Origin: Neisseria subflava
GTDB lineage: Bacteria; Pseudomonadota; Gammaproteobacteria; Burkholderiales; Neisseriaceae
Assembly (NCBI RefSeq): GCF_024205705.1
Contig: NZ_CP073115.1
Location: 992,001-1,056,000 of the forward strand
DNA: 64,000 bases
Direction of reading: 5' to 3'
Position numbers and translations under genes: made by a program. Under the pieces are notes generated by a model. That model worked only from the letters and a program-made list of their open reading frames with translations, was not told the origin of the DNA and ran no database searches. Shown piece by piece: positions 16,764 through 25,066 of this stretch; position 1 is the first letter of the stretch, and every line of letters starts with the position of its first letter.

Positions 16764-18575
16764 TTAATCCAGTTTTTTGAAATGACGGCGACGTTCCAAT
16801 TCGCTCAGGTAGCGTTTACGCAGGCGGATGGATTGTGGCGTAATTTCAACCAGTTCGTCATCATCGATGAACTCAACTGCACCTTCCAAAGTCAATTTGA
16901 TAGGCGTAGTCAGGCGCACGGCTTCATCTGTACCACTGGCACGAACGTTGGTCAGTTTTTTACCTTTCAGAGGGTTTACCACCAAGTCGTTGTCGCGGCT
17001 GTGAATACCGATAATCATACCTTCGTAGACTTTGTCGTTTGGAGAAATGAACATACGGCCTCGGTCTTCCAAGTTCCACAGGGCGTAAGCAACGGCTTCA
17101 CCTTGCTCTTGAGAAACCAGTACGCCGTTGTGACGGCCGGGCATATCGGGCTTAACCGGTGCGTAGTCGTCAAAAACGTGGCTCATCAAGCCGGTACCGC
17201 GGGTCAAGGTCAGGAATTCGCCTTGGAAACCGATCAGGCCTCGTGCTGGAATGTGGTATTCCAAGCGGGTACGGCCATTGCCGTCGCTTTCCATATTGGT
17301 CAATTCGCCACGGCGGCGACCAAGCTCTTCCATAACGGCGCCTTGGTTGTCATCAGGTACGTCCACGGTCAGGTTTTCGTAAGGTTCGCATTTTTGGCCA
17401 TTGATTTCACGGAATACCACGCGCGGTTTGCCGACTGCCAATTCAAAGCCTTCGCGGCGCATGTTTTCCAACAAAATGGTTAGGTGCAATTCGCCACGGC
17501 CGGAAACGCGGAATACATCAGCGTCGGCAGTATCTTCAACACGTAGGGCAACGTTGGTCAGCAATTCTTTTTGCAGACGGTCGCGGATTTGGCGGGAAGT
17601 CACGAATTTGCCTTCAGTACCGGCCAAAGGAGAAGTGTTGACCATAAAGTCCATGGTCAGGGTCGGCTCGTCCACGCTCAACATAGGTAAGCCTTTGGGA
17701 TTGTCTTTGTCAGTAATGGTTACGCCGATACCGATGTCTTCGATACCGGAAATAATCACGATGTCGCCGGCTTCAGCTTCTTCCAACGGTACGCGTTCCA
17801 AGCCTTGGAAACCCAACAGTTGGTTGATACGGCCTTGGGCAACTTGTTCTTCATGGTTCATGACGGCAACGACTTGGCCGGGTTTTATGCGGCCGTTCAG
17901 GATGCGGCCGATACCAAGGCGGCCGGTGTAGTTGTCGTAGTCCAGTTGGGAAATTTGGAGTTGCAGCGTTGCGTCTGCGTTACCGCTTGGAGGAGGCGTG
18001 TGTTTCAAAATGGTCTCGAACAGAGGGCGCATATCGCTGCTCTCGTCGTTTTCATCCAATTTGGCAAAGCCGGACAGGCCGGAAGCATAGACGATAGGGA
18101 AGTCCAATTGTTCGTCGGTTGCGCCCAAGTTGTCGAACAATTCGAATGTTTGGTCGATAACCCAGCTTGGACGGGCAGACGGTTTGTCGATTTTGTTGAT
18201 GACAACGATAGGTTTCAGACCCAAAGCCAAGGCTTTTTTGGTCACGAAACGGGTTTGCGGCATAGGGCCTTCTTGTGCGTCAACCAACAGTACGACGCAG
18301 TCAACCATGCCCAATACACGTTCCACTTCGCCACCAAAATCGGCGTGTCCCGGGGTATCTACGATGTTGATGTGGTAGCCTTCGTATTCAATAGCGGTAT
18401 TTTTAGCGAGAATGGTAATGCCGCGTTCTTTTTCAAGATCGTTGCTGTCCATTACGCGCTCTTCTACTTGCTGGTTGGAACGGAATGTACCGGACTGGCG
18501 CAACAATTGGTCAACTAATGTGGTTTTGCCATGGTCGACGTGGGCGATGATGGCAATATTGCGGATTTGTTTCAT
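16764..18575 (-). CDS. typA: Ribosome-associated GTPase TypA/BipA
   Basis: A 603-residue translational GTPase involved in 50S assembly at low temperature and in stress adaptation. The GTPase motifs are AHVDHGKT (10-17), DTPGHADFG and NKIDKPSARP; EF-G-like domains and the BipA-specific C-terminal domain follow (FISPNDKVYEGMIIGIHSRDNDL). The length is as expected. Upstream lies a gene-free region of about 420 nt shared with bfrA. Confidence 0.96.
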   Translation of the reverse strand: MKQIRNIAIIAHVDHGKTTLVDQLLRQSGTFRSNQQVEERVMDSNDLEKERGITILAKNTAIEYEGYHINIVDTPGHADFGGEVERVLGMVDCVVLLVDAQEGPMPQTRFVTKKALALGLKPIVVINKIDKPSARPSWVIDQTFELFDNLGATDEQLDFPIVYASGLSGFAKLDENDESSDMRPLFETILKHTPPPSGNADATLQLQISQLDYDNYTGRLGIGRILNGRIKPGQVVAVMNHEEQVAQGRINQLLGFQGLERVPLEEAEAGDIVIISGIEDIGIGVTITDKDNPKGLPMLSVDEPTLTMDFMVNTSPLAGTEGKFVTSRQIRDRLQKELLTNVALRVEDTADADVFRVSGRGELHLTILLENMRREGFELAVGKPRVVFREINGQKCEPYENLTVDVPDDNQGAVMEELGRRRGELTNMESDGNGRTRLEYHIPARGLIGFQGEFLTLTRGTGLMSHVFDDYAPVKPDMPGRHNGVLVSQEQGEAVAYALWNLEDRGRMFISPNDKVYEGMIIGIHSRDNDLVVNPLKGKKLTNVRASGTDEAVRLTTPIKLTLEGAVEFIDDDELVEITPQSIRLRKRYLSELERRRHFKKLD

Positions 18576-18894
18576 GATAATTTATGTGTTTCAGCTAGGT
18601 GCTTAAAAAAAAGATAACTGGTAATTATAGCACGATTCCTAAGTATTGACCGAGTAGAAGATTCAAAAAAATGAGGCAAAAGCAGTTGAGAATAATTCAT
18701 AATTAAATTTGATTGATTTTGTTGGATTATTTGCTTTTATTTATGGTTAACGAATGTAAATGTTTTTGAATGATGCAATGGATTCTTAATACTAATGTCA
18801 AAAAAATGTTATTAAAAACAGGGGATTAATTTTTCAGACGGCCTTTTAGACGGGTTAAATTTTTTGATAATTGTTTGTATTTTAAATAGAAAAT

Positions 18895-18923
18895 TTGTCA
18901 AAAGTGCTACTTATGCATACAAT
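18895..18923 (+). promoter_or_regulatory. Sigma-70 promoter of bfrAB
   Basis: TTGTCA (18895-18900) and TACAAT (18918-18923) are 17 nt apart, a near-consensus sigma-70 promoter about 70 nt before the bfrA ATG. An upstream AT-rich run (GATAATTGTTTG near 18865) loosely resembles half of a Fur box, but no full operator is seen. Confidence 0.65.
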
Positions 18924-18943
18924 TACCTCATTCCATAACAACA

Positions 18944-18962
18944 CACGAATCTTCATTTCGTG
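18944..18962 (+). promoter_or_regulatory. Small leader hairpin before bfrA
   Basis: CACGAA and TTCGTG form a 6-bp stem with a 7-nt loop in the predicted 5' leader, 33 nt before the start codon. Confidence 0.35.
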
Positions 18963-18994
18963 ATCGTCAACTTTTAAAAGAAAGAGAAAGAATT

Positions 18995-19459
18995 ATGCAA
19001 GGCAACCAAGCAGTTATTGATTACATGAACGAATTATTGTCTGGCGAGTTGGCTGCTCGCGACCAATATTTTATCCACTCTCGCATGTACTCCGAATGGG
19101 GCTACACCAAACTGTTCGAACGTCTGAACCACGAGATGGAAGAAGAAACCACTCACGCCGAAGACTTCATCCGTCGTATCCTGATGTTGGGCGGTACTCC
19201 TAAAATGACTCGTGCCGAACTGAACATCGGTACTGACGTAATTTCCTGCCTGAAAGCAGACTTGAACACCGAATACGAAGTACGCGATGCGCTGAAAAAA
19301 GGCATCAAATTGTGCGAAGAAGCTCAAGACTATGTTACCCGCGATTTGATGGTTGCCCAACTGAAAGACACTGAAGAAGATCACGCTCACTGGTTGGAAC
19401 AACAACTGCGTCTGATCGAATTGGTCGGCGAAGGCAACTACTACCAAAGCCAACTGTAA
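18995..19459 (+). CDS. bfrA: Bacterioferritin subunit BfrA
   Basis: An iron-storage subunit of 154 residues. The di-iron ferroxidase ligands are present: Glu18, Glu51, His54, a Glu near 93 and the EDHAH stretch near 127-130. Residue 52, Met (heme axial ligand) in E. coli Bfr, is Thr here, so this subunit should oxidise iron but not bind heme. The adjacent BfrB shows the reverse pattern, so the two probably co-assemble in a mixed 24-mer, as proposed for gonococcal Bfr. The RBS is AAAGAGAAAG. bfrB follows after 29 nt. Confidence 0.95.
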   Translation: MQGNQAVIDYMNELLSGELAARDQYFIHSRMYSEWGYTKLFERLNHEMEEETTHAEDFIRRILMLGGTPKMTRAELNIGTDVISCLKADLNTEYEVRDALKKGIKLCEEAQDYVTRDLMVAQLKDTEEDHAHWLEQQLRLIELVGEGNYYQSQL

Positions 19460-19488
19460 TCTAGCGTATAACATATAAGGAGCTGAAT

Positions 19489-19962
19489 ATGAAAGGCGAT
19501 CGCTTAGTTATTCGCGAGCTGAACAAAAACTTGGGCTTGCTTTTGGTTACCATCAACCAATACTTCCTGCATGCCCGCATTTTGAAAAACTGGGGCTTTG
19601 AAGAATTGGGCGAACACTTCTTCAAACAATCCATCCGCGAAATGAAATCCGCAGACGATTTGATCGAGCGTATTTTGTTCTTGGAAGGCCTGCCTAATCT
19701 GCAAGAACTGGGTAAACTGCTGATCGGTGAATCTACCGAAGAAATCATTGCCTGCGATCTGAAAAAAGAGTATGAAAAACATGATGCTCTGGTTGCAGCC
19801 ATCGCTCTTGCAGAAGAGCAACAAGACTACGTCAGCCGTGATTTGTTGGAAAAACAAAAAGACATCAACGAAGAACACATCGACTGGCTTGAAACTCAGC
19901 AGGAATTGATTGGCAAAGTTGGTTTGCCAAACTACCTGCAAACAGCGGCGCAAGAGGACTAA
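19489..19962 (+). CDS. bfrB: Bacterioferritin subunit BfrB
   Basis: 157 residues, clearly Bfr by overall pattern (NQYFLHARILKNWGFEEL, RILFLEGLPNLQELGKL, DYVSRDLLEKQKDINEEHIDWLE). Heme-ligand Met52 is kept, while ferroxidase positions are altered: residue 18 is Leu instead of Glu and residue 54 is Ser instead of His. It should be the heme-binding, poorly oxidising partner of BfrA. AAGGAGC precedes the start. The operon ends before a DUS terminator at 20051. Confidence 0.95.
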   Translation: MKGDRLVIRELNKNLGLLLVTINQYFLHARILKNWGFEELGEHFFKQSIREMKSADDLIERILFLEGLPNLQELGKLLIGESTEEIIACDLKKEYEKHDALVAAIALAEEQQDYVSRDLLEKQKDINEEHIDWLETQQELIGKVGLPNYLQTAAQED

Positions 19963-20050
19963 AACACAAACCACTGCCAAATATAGCAGTCCCTGCTCCC
20001 ATCAACGGCATATCTTTACGGATATGCCGTTTTCTTTTATGGAAATGCTT

Positions 20051-20079
20051 AAAGGCCGTCTGAATGTTCAGACGGCCTT
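20051..20079. terminator. Compact bidirectional DUS terminator
   Basis: AAAGGCCGTCTGAA, one base, then TTCAGACGGCCTT: a nearly loopless 13-bp palindrome between bfrB and the converging methyltransferase gene. Confidence 0.7.
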
Positions 20080-20083
20080 GATT

Positions 20084-21199
20084 TTATATTGCTTTCAAAC
20101 GGTATAGATAAGTAGTTTCCTTGTTTCTGGCAAACGCCAAAGGATCGGATTCATCTATTGCTTTTTTGTGTTGCGGTTTGGTTTTCAAAATATCGACTAC
20201 ATTGAGTGAGGCCGTCTGAAAGCATTGGTTTAGAAAGTCTTTATCGCGCAAATGCAAGTGTTCTGCCAAGTCGGAAATAATCAGCCAAGCTTCGCCGTTT
20301 GGATTTAAGTGATGAGGTACGCCGTTGAGGAACGCAGTCAGCATGGCATGATTGGGGTCGTAAAGGGCAGTCTCAATAGCGGAGGTCGGTTTTGCCGGCA
20401 GCCAAGGCGGATTGCAGACGATAAGGTCGGCGCAACTTTCTGGAAATAAATCAATCGATTGGATGTTGACGGCTTTATCCAAGCCTAGGCGTTCGAGGGT
20501 TGCTGTGGCGCAGGCAATTGCTTTGGGGTTGGTGTCTGTGGCAATGATGTCGGGTATGCCTCGTTTGGCCAAAATTGCGGCAATCACGCCTGAGCCGGTG
20601 CCGATGTCAAAGGCCGTCTGAATATTGGGAGCGAGTGGCGCTTGGGCGATTAAATCCAAATATTCGCCACGCAGTGGAGAGAATACGCCGAAAGGAACAT
20701 GGATTTTTCCGTCTAGCTGCGGAATATCTATACCTTTTTTGTGCCACTCGTGCGCACCGATAAAGCCCAGTAATTGATTCAGCGGCAAGAGAAACGGTTT
20801 GTCGTTTGGTGTGTCGTAAACATCGCACAGGGCGGCGTAGATGTCGGGTGCACGTGCATTATCCAGTTGAAAATTCGGTTGGATTTCAACGGCAAGCATA
20901 TTGAGCAAACGACTTTGTTGCGCCTGTTTCATACGGTGGGCGTGAAAGGCCGTCTGAATATCGGCAGGTGCGCCTTTCTTTTTTTCAGACGGCCTGCGGA
21001 TACGTTTTTTCATTGCAGATAAGACTTGCTTGGCATTGTGAAAATCGCCAGTCCAAACGGTTGCAGTTTGCGCGTGGGCATTTTTTAAAATTTCTGCTGC
21101 GCCTGCTTCTTGGATGTAAACCGCCTGCTTAGGTGGCTTTTGTGTACTTTCATTGCGCCATTCAATGTCGGATCGGTTGGTAGGGATGGTGTGGGGCAT
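20084..21199 (-). CDS. Class I SAM-dependent methyltransferase (PrmC/RsmC-like)
   Basis: A 371-residue protein. The SAM-binding loop is DIGTGSG (198-204) and the catalytic NPPW is at 263-266, a motif of enzymes that methylate exocyclic or planar NH groups (protein glutamine or rRNA guanine/adenine). The first ~190 residues are a variable domain. Target unknown. Four uptake sequences lie within its coding strand, near 20211, 20609, 20948 and 20985, reading as FQTAS, IQTAF, IQTAF and RRPSEKKKG. ATG 21199 is preferred to a TTG at 21211. Another possibility is a 23S rRNA methyltransferase. Confidence 0.75.
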   Translation of the reverse strand: MPHTIPTNRSDIEWRNESTQKPPKQAVYIQEAGAAEILKNAHAQTATVWTGDFHNAKQVLSAMKKRIRRPSEKKKGAPADIQTAFHAHRMKQAQQSRLLNMLAVEIQPNFQLDNARAPDIYAALCDVYDTPNDKPFLLPLNQLLGFIGAHEWHKKGIDIPQLDGKIHVPFGVFSPLRGEYLDLIAQAPLAPNIQTAFDIGTGSGVIAAILAKRGIPDIIATDTNPKAIACATATLERLGLDKAVNIQSIDLFPESCADLIVCNPPWLPAKPTSAIETALYDPNHAMLTAFLNGVPHHLNPNGEAWLIISDLAEHLHLRDKDFLNQCFQTASLNVVDILKTKPQHKKAIDESDPLAFARNKETTYLYRLKAI

Positions 21200-21348
21200 A
21201 ATGTGTTTCAAATCGGGGACATAAGGGATTAGTTTACTATATTTAGGATGCGTTCGGTTTGAGAGGAGCTTTTAATAGTTTAAATTAGACATAATGTATA
21301 AAAATTTCTCAATTTTTAAATTTACACCAATATTTTGATAAAAATAGA

Positions 21349-21376
21349 TTGTCGTTTTGTCTAAAATGAGTATAAT
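21349..21376 (+). promoter_or_regulatory. Sigma-70 promoter of leuA
   Basis: TTGTCG (21349-21354) and a perfect TATAAT (21371-21376) with a 16-nt spacer, 49 nt before the upstream leuA start. This position places the N-terminal extension within the transcript. Confidence 0.65.
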
Positions 21377-21424
21377 ACAAAACCTAAACACAATAATCTT
21401 AATCGGATTTGGACAAGGAACATC

Positions 21425-23218
21425 ATGCAATTAGACATTGACCGTTTGGTTGCCTATTTTGGCGGCGTAAACTCGCTGGCCGAAGCCCTGAAACAGCACG
21501 ACCCGGAAAATGCTGCGACCACTGCGGCTATCTACAAATGGCGTACACGCGGTTCTCTGCCTTTGGCTCAGTTGCAAAAACTGACCGCTTTGGCGGAAGC
21601 GCAAGGCAGACCGCTTGATTTGAATGCTTTTTTACAAAAAAACGAATCTCTGGAGAGAACAGAAATGACACAAACCAACCGCGTTATCATTTTCGATACC
21701 ACTATGCGCGACGGCGAGCAGTCGCCCGGTGCATCCATGACCAAAGAGGAGAAAATCCGTATTGCCCGCCAGTTGGAAAAGATGGGTGTCGATGTGATTG
21801 AGGCGGGTTTTGCCGCCGCCAGTCCGGGCGATTTTGAATCGGTTAATGCGATTGCCAAAATCATTACTAAATCTACAGTTTGCTCATTGGCGCGTGCCGT
21901 TGAAAACGATGTGCGCAAAGCAGGCGAAGCTGTTTCCCCTGCGCCGAATAAACGTATTCACACTTTTATCGCCACCAGCCCGATCCACATGGAGCACAAA
22001 CTGAAAATGAAGCCGCAGCAGGTCATCGATGCGGCGGTCAAAGCGGTAAAAATTGCTAAAGAATACACTGACGATGTGGAATTTTCTGCTGAAGACGCAG
22101 TACGTTCGGATTTGGACTTCCTTGCCAAAATCTTTACGGCGGTTATTGAAGCGGGGGCGACTACTATCAATATTCCTGATACTGTCGGCTACTCCATCCC
22201 TTCCGTATGGTACGAGCGTATCAGCAACATCATCAAAAGCGTTCCCAATGGCGACAAAGTAGTTTGGTCGACCCACTGCCATAATGACTTGGGTATGGCG
22301 GTTGCTAACTCATTGGCTGCTGTTCAGGCAGGTGTGCGTCAGGTGGAATGTACCATCAACGGCTTGGGCGAACGCGCGGGCAATGCCAGCCTTGAAGAAA
22401 TCGTGATGGCGTTGAAAGTGCGTCATGATTTGTTCGGCTTGGAAACCGGCATCGATACCACGCAAATCGTGCCGGTATCCAAACTGGTATCTACTATCAC
22501 CGGCTATCCGATTCAGCCAAACAAAGCAGTAGTCGGCGCAAACGCCTTTGCGCACGAATCAGGCATCCACCAAGACGGCGTGTTGAAACATCCTGAAACC
22601 TATGAAATCATGACTGCCGAATCAGTCGGCTGGTCAACCAACCGCTTGACTTTGGGCAAACTCTCTGGCCGCAGCGCATTCCGCAGCAAGCTGGCAGATT
22701 TGGGTATTGAGTTGGAAAGCGAAGAGGCGTTGAATGCGGCATTTGCACGCTTCAAAGAGCTGGCGGATAAGAAACGCGAAATCTTTGATGAAGACCTGCA
22801 CGCTTTGGTGTCTGACGAAATGGGCAATATGAATACCGAAAGCTATAAATTCATTTCCCAAAAAATCAGCACCGAAACCGGCGAAGAACCTCGTGCCAAT
22901 ATCGTGTTCAGTATTCGCGGAGAAGAAAAACACGCTACCGCTACCGGTTCTGGCCCTGTTGATGCGATCTTTAAAGCCATTGAAAGCGTAGCACAAAGTG
23001 GCGCAACCTTGCAGATTTACTCTGTCAATGCGGTGACGCAAGGCACAGAAAGCCAAGGCGAAACTTCTGTCCGTCTGCAACGTGGCGATCGTGTGGTCAA
23101 CGGTCAAGGCGCAGATACCGACGTGTTGGTGGCGACTGCCAAAGCCTATTTGTCTGCGCTGAGTAAATTGGAATTCGGCCAAGCCAAGCCAAAAGCGCAA
23201 GGCAGCGGCATGATTTGA
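21425..23218 (+). CDS. leuA: 2-isopropylmalate synthase with N-terminal HTH-like extension
   Basis: Condenses acetyl-CoA with 2-oxoisovalerate, the first step of leucine synthesis. The catalytic domain begins near residue 81 (RVIIFDTTMRDGEQSPG, THCHNDLG metal site, GIHQDG) and ends in the LeuA regulatory domain. The first 80 residues (RLVAYFGGVNSLAEALKQ, AIYKWRTRGSLPLAQLQKL) look like a small Cro/YdaS-type helix-turn-helix, the 'carph-isopro' type domain known before some isopropylmalate synthases. An internal ATG at 21665 has GGAGAG about 7 nt upstream and would give the usual 517-residue LeuA. Both a 597- and a 517-residue product are plausible. Confidence 0.92.
   Translation: MQLDIDRLVAYFGGVNSLAEALKQHDPENAATTAAIYKWRTRGSLPLAQLQKLTALAEAQGRPLDLNAFLQKNESLERTEMTQTNRVIIFDTTMRDGEQSPGASMTKEEKIRIARQLEKMGVDVIEAGFAAASPGDFESVNAIAKIITKSTVCSLARAVENDVRKAGEAVSPAPNKRIHTFIATSPIHMEHKLKMKPQQVIDAAVKAVKIAKEYTDDVEFSAEDAVRSDLDFLAKIFTAVIEAGATTINIPDTVGYSIPSVWYERISNIIKSVPNGDKVVWSTHCHNDLGMAVANSLAAVQAGVRQVECTINGLGERAGNASLEEIVMALKVRHDLFGLETGIDTTQIVPVSKLVSTITGYPIQPNKAVVGANAFAHESGIHQDGVLKHPETYEIMTAESVGWSTNRLTLGKLSGRSAFRSKLADLGIELESEEALNAAFARFKELADKKREIFDEDLHALVSDEMGNMNTESYKFISQKISTETGEEPRANIVFSIRGEEKHATATGSGPVDAIFKAIESVAQSGATLQIYSVNAVTQGTESQGETSVRLQRGDRVVNGQGADTDVLVATAKAYLSALSKLEFGQAKPKAQGSGMI
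21654..21667 (+). promoter_or_regulatory. Internal ribosome-binding site and second leuA start
   Basis: GGAGAG followed by ACAGAA and ATG at 21665, in frame within the 597-codon gene. The product would start MTQTNRV, as annotated for LeuA in other neisseriae. Confidence 0.55.
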
Positions 23219-23233
23219 TTTATTGAAAAAAGT

Positions 23234-23279
23234 AAAGGCCGTCTGAAATCGTAGTGATGCGTTTCAGACGGCCTTTTTT
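23234..23279 (+). terminator. DUS terminator after leuA
   Basis: AAAGGCCGTCTGAA and its inverse, 18 nt apart, with a six-T tail; it lies between leuA and the converging lipoprotein pseudogene. Confidence 0.75.
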
Positions 23280-23301
23280 ATTTGGTCAAAAAATAGTTTG
23301 T

Positions 23302-23634
23302 TTATTGAAGTTTAAGCAGTCGGTCTTGTTCAACAGACAATACGCCGTTTACTTTTTTGAAATAGGCAATGGCATCTTCAATATTGGTCTTGGAAGCCGG
23401 ACGAATAGCAATGCCGTTCAGGTTTTTGTATTCGTAAACCAAAGTTGCACCAGAGGTTTTCACTGCTTTTAGCAATGGCGCAGAACCAGTTTGGGCATCA
23501 TAGAAGATAATCAGATTGCCGGTTGTATCTTAGGTTTGTTGCTGAGATGGAATAGCAGTTAATTGAGTAGGAGTGCTTGGGCTTTGACAGGAACAAAGCA
23601 GGGTGGAGAGTAGGACGAATGCTAGGATTTTCAT
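23302..23634 (-). pseudogene. Lipoprotein gene interrupted by an in-frame ochre codon
   Basis: Read from ATG 23634 the frame starts MKILAFVLLSTLLCSCQSPS (lipobox LCSC, Cys16), hits TAA at codon 35 (23532-23530), then continues in the same frame as DTTGNLIIFYDAQTGSAPLL and on to a natural stop at 23304-23302, 110 codons in all. The C-terminal half (ATLVYEYKNLNGIAIRP, then EDAIAYFKKVNGVLSVEQD) resembles the peptidase-inhibitor I9/propeptide fold. Without the TAA it would be a typical small secreted lipoprotein. Either it is a recent pseudogene or the base is a sequencing error. Confidence 0.75.
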
Positions 23635-23661
23635 GGCATTAATTCAATTTGATAAAAGAAA

Positions 23662-23726
23662 AAAGGCCGTCTGAACAATCGTAAAACAAAATCAAAGTTT
23701 CTCTTTACAACTTTCAGACGGCCTTT
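23662..23726 (-). terminator. DUS terminator downstream of purE
   Basis: An inverted DUS pair about 37 nt apart, just beyond the leftward purE stop; it also separates purE from the lipoprotein pseudogene. Confidence 0.6.
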
Positions 23727-23731
23727 GTTCC

Positions 23732-24217
23732 TTATGCTTCAGGCAATTCCATGGCTAGAACGGTTTGTTCTTGTTTGGCACGGAAAGCAGCCAATTTTTC
23801 AGCCAATTCAGGATTTTCGTTGGCCAAAAGTGAAATGGCAAACAGCGCTGCATTGGCCGCTCCTGCTTCGCCAATGGCAAATGTGGCAACAGGAACGCCT
23901 TTGGGCATTTGCACAATCGAAAGCAGGGAGTCTTCGCCGCGCAGATATTTGCTGGGAACGGGAACGCCCAAGACGGGAACCGTGGTTTTGGCTGCAACCA
24001 TGCCTGGCAAATGCGCTGCGCCGCCTGCGCCGGCAATGATGGCTTTGATGCCGCGTTCGCGTGCGGTTTCGGCGTATTCAAACATCAAATCAGGCGTACG
24101 GTGTGCAGAGACGACACGCGCTTCGTATTCAACGCCGAATTCTTTGAGAAATTGTGCTGCCTGCTGCATCACCGGCCAATCGCTGTTGCTGCCCATAATA
24201 ATGCCGACTTGGATCAT
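23732..24217 (-). CDS. purE: N5-carboxyaminoimidazole ribonucleotide mutase
   Basis: Converts N5-CAIR to CAIR in purine synthesis. A short 161-residue class I PurE with MGSNSDW (8-14), SAHRTPD (42-48) and GAGGAAHLPGM (70s) forming the nucleotide site. AGGAACTCCTC provides the RBS. It is the last gene of a leftward run (DUF3460, methyltransferase, cpoB-like, purE), although a DUS pair separates it from the cpoB-like gene. Confidence 0.96.
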   Translation of the reverse strand: MIQVGIIMGSNSDWPVMQQAAQFLKEFGVEYEARVVSAHRTPDLMFEYAETARERGIKAIIAGAGGAAHLPGMVAAKTTVPVLGVPVPSKYLRGEDSLLSIVQMPKGVPVATFAIGEAGAANAALFAISLLANENPELAEKLAAFRAKQEQTVLAMELPEA

Positions 24218-24258
24218 GAGGAGTTCCTTTTGCTTGAATGGATTAGGGTAAAAAAATA

Positions 24259-24293
24259 TTCAGACGGCCTTGGGGATGACAAGGCCGTCTGAA
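24259..24293 (-). terminator. DUS inverted pair between cpoB-like gene and purE
   Basis: TTCAGACGGCCTT and AAGGCCGTCTGAA, 9 nt apart, immediately after the leftward cpoB-like stop; its orientation is opposite to most pairs in the window. Confidence 0.5.
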
Positions 24294-24296
24294 CGT

Positions 24297-25052
24297 TTAT
24301 CTTTGTTTGAGACTGATGGAAGCACGTTTTGCCGCTTCGCTGTTGGGGAAGCTTTGTATCAGTTTGCGCCATGTGCTGCGGGCGATGTCTTTTTGTTGCA
24401 GTTTGTATTGGCACTGGCCGATGCTGTACATGGCATCGGGAGCTTGCGGGCTGTTACGGAATCGGTTGGCGTAGCGGTTGCCGATTTCGATAACGGATTC
24501 GCAGTTACCCAGACGTTGTTGGCTTTGCAGGAGCAGGTACATATTGCGGCGGGCAATTTCGCTGCCATTGCCGCCGTCAGCCTCTTTCAAAATGGCCACT
24601 GCGGCGGAATAGTTGTTACGCTGATAGTATTTTTGCGCCTGATTATAAAGGCGTAATTCGTTTTGTGCGGCTGAGTCTGTTTCAGACGGCACGCCGCCGC
24701 CATTTGCCAAATAGTTCATTTTCAGCTTGCGGTCGTCCAATCGCTGGGCTTTGGGATTGGAAGCAGAAGTAGTCGGACGTTTGATAGTCCGTTGTTGTTC
24801 CAATGTGTGCAAGCGTTGATTTAATTCTTCAACCGTGCGTTCCAGTCGGGCAATTTGTATACCTAAGTGGTCAATCTGGGTTTGTGCGTCCAAACGCGGA
24901 TAGGGAATACTTTTTTCAGGCAAAGGCTCACGCGGAATATCCGGCAGGACGAAGTTAGGATTATCGGCTGGTTGAAGAGGGTGGGAAACGGCGCACGATG
25001 TGGCCAATAGAGTAAGCGGCAAAAGAAACAGGGAATGTGATAATGTTTTCAT
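24297..25052 (-). CDS. CpoB/YbgF-like TPR lipoprotein
   Basis: 251 residues: lipoprotein signal ending LATSC (Cys20), a predicted coiled coil (about 58-90, LGIQIARLERTVEELNQRLHTLEQQ), then TPR-like repeats (about 130-250; LYNQAQKYYQRNNYSAAVAIL, AMYSIGQCQYKLQQKDIARSTWRKLIQSFPNS). This order matches CpoB/YbgF, which links Tol-Pal to septal peptidoglycan synthesis. E. coli CpoB is periplasmic rather than lipidated, and no tol/pal gene is adjacent, so the function is inferred from domain order. Confidence 0.75.
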   Translation of the reverse strand: MKTLSHSLFLLPLTLLATSCAVSHPLQPADNPNFVLPDIPREPLPEKSIPYPRLDAQTQIDHLGIQIARLERTVEELNQRLHTLEQQRTIKRPTTSASNPKAQRLDDRKLKMNYLANGGGVPSETDSAAQNELRLYNQAQKYYQRNNYSAAVAILKEADGGNGSEIARRNMYLLLQSQQRLGNCESVIEIGNRYANRFRNSPQAPDAMYSIGQCQYKLQQKDIARSTWRKLIQSFPNSEAAKRASISLKQR

Positions 25053-25066
25053 CGGATTGTGTCGTT

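Larger units (their letters stand above)
18576..18994. other. Gene-free spacer between typA and bfrA
   Basis: 419 AT-rich nt with no credible ORF. It contains one inverse DUS (18834-18844), the bfrA promoter and a small hairpin described separately, and presumably the leftward typA promoter. Nothing else recognisable. Confidence 0.6.

Noticed and set aside
16782..18518. Several long rightward frames across typA
   Set aside because: All are antisense to TypA GTPase motifs.
18576..18994. Fur box upstream of bfrA
   Set aside because: Only a half-match (GATAATTGTTTG) is visible; not enough to call an operator.
21200..21424. Leucine-codon attenuator peptide before leuA
   Set aside because: No short leader ORF rich in Leu codons and no terminator/antiterminator pair could be read.
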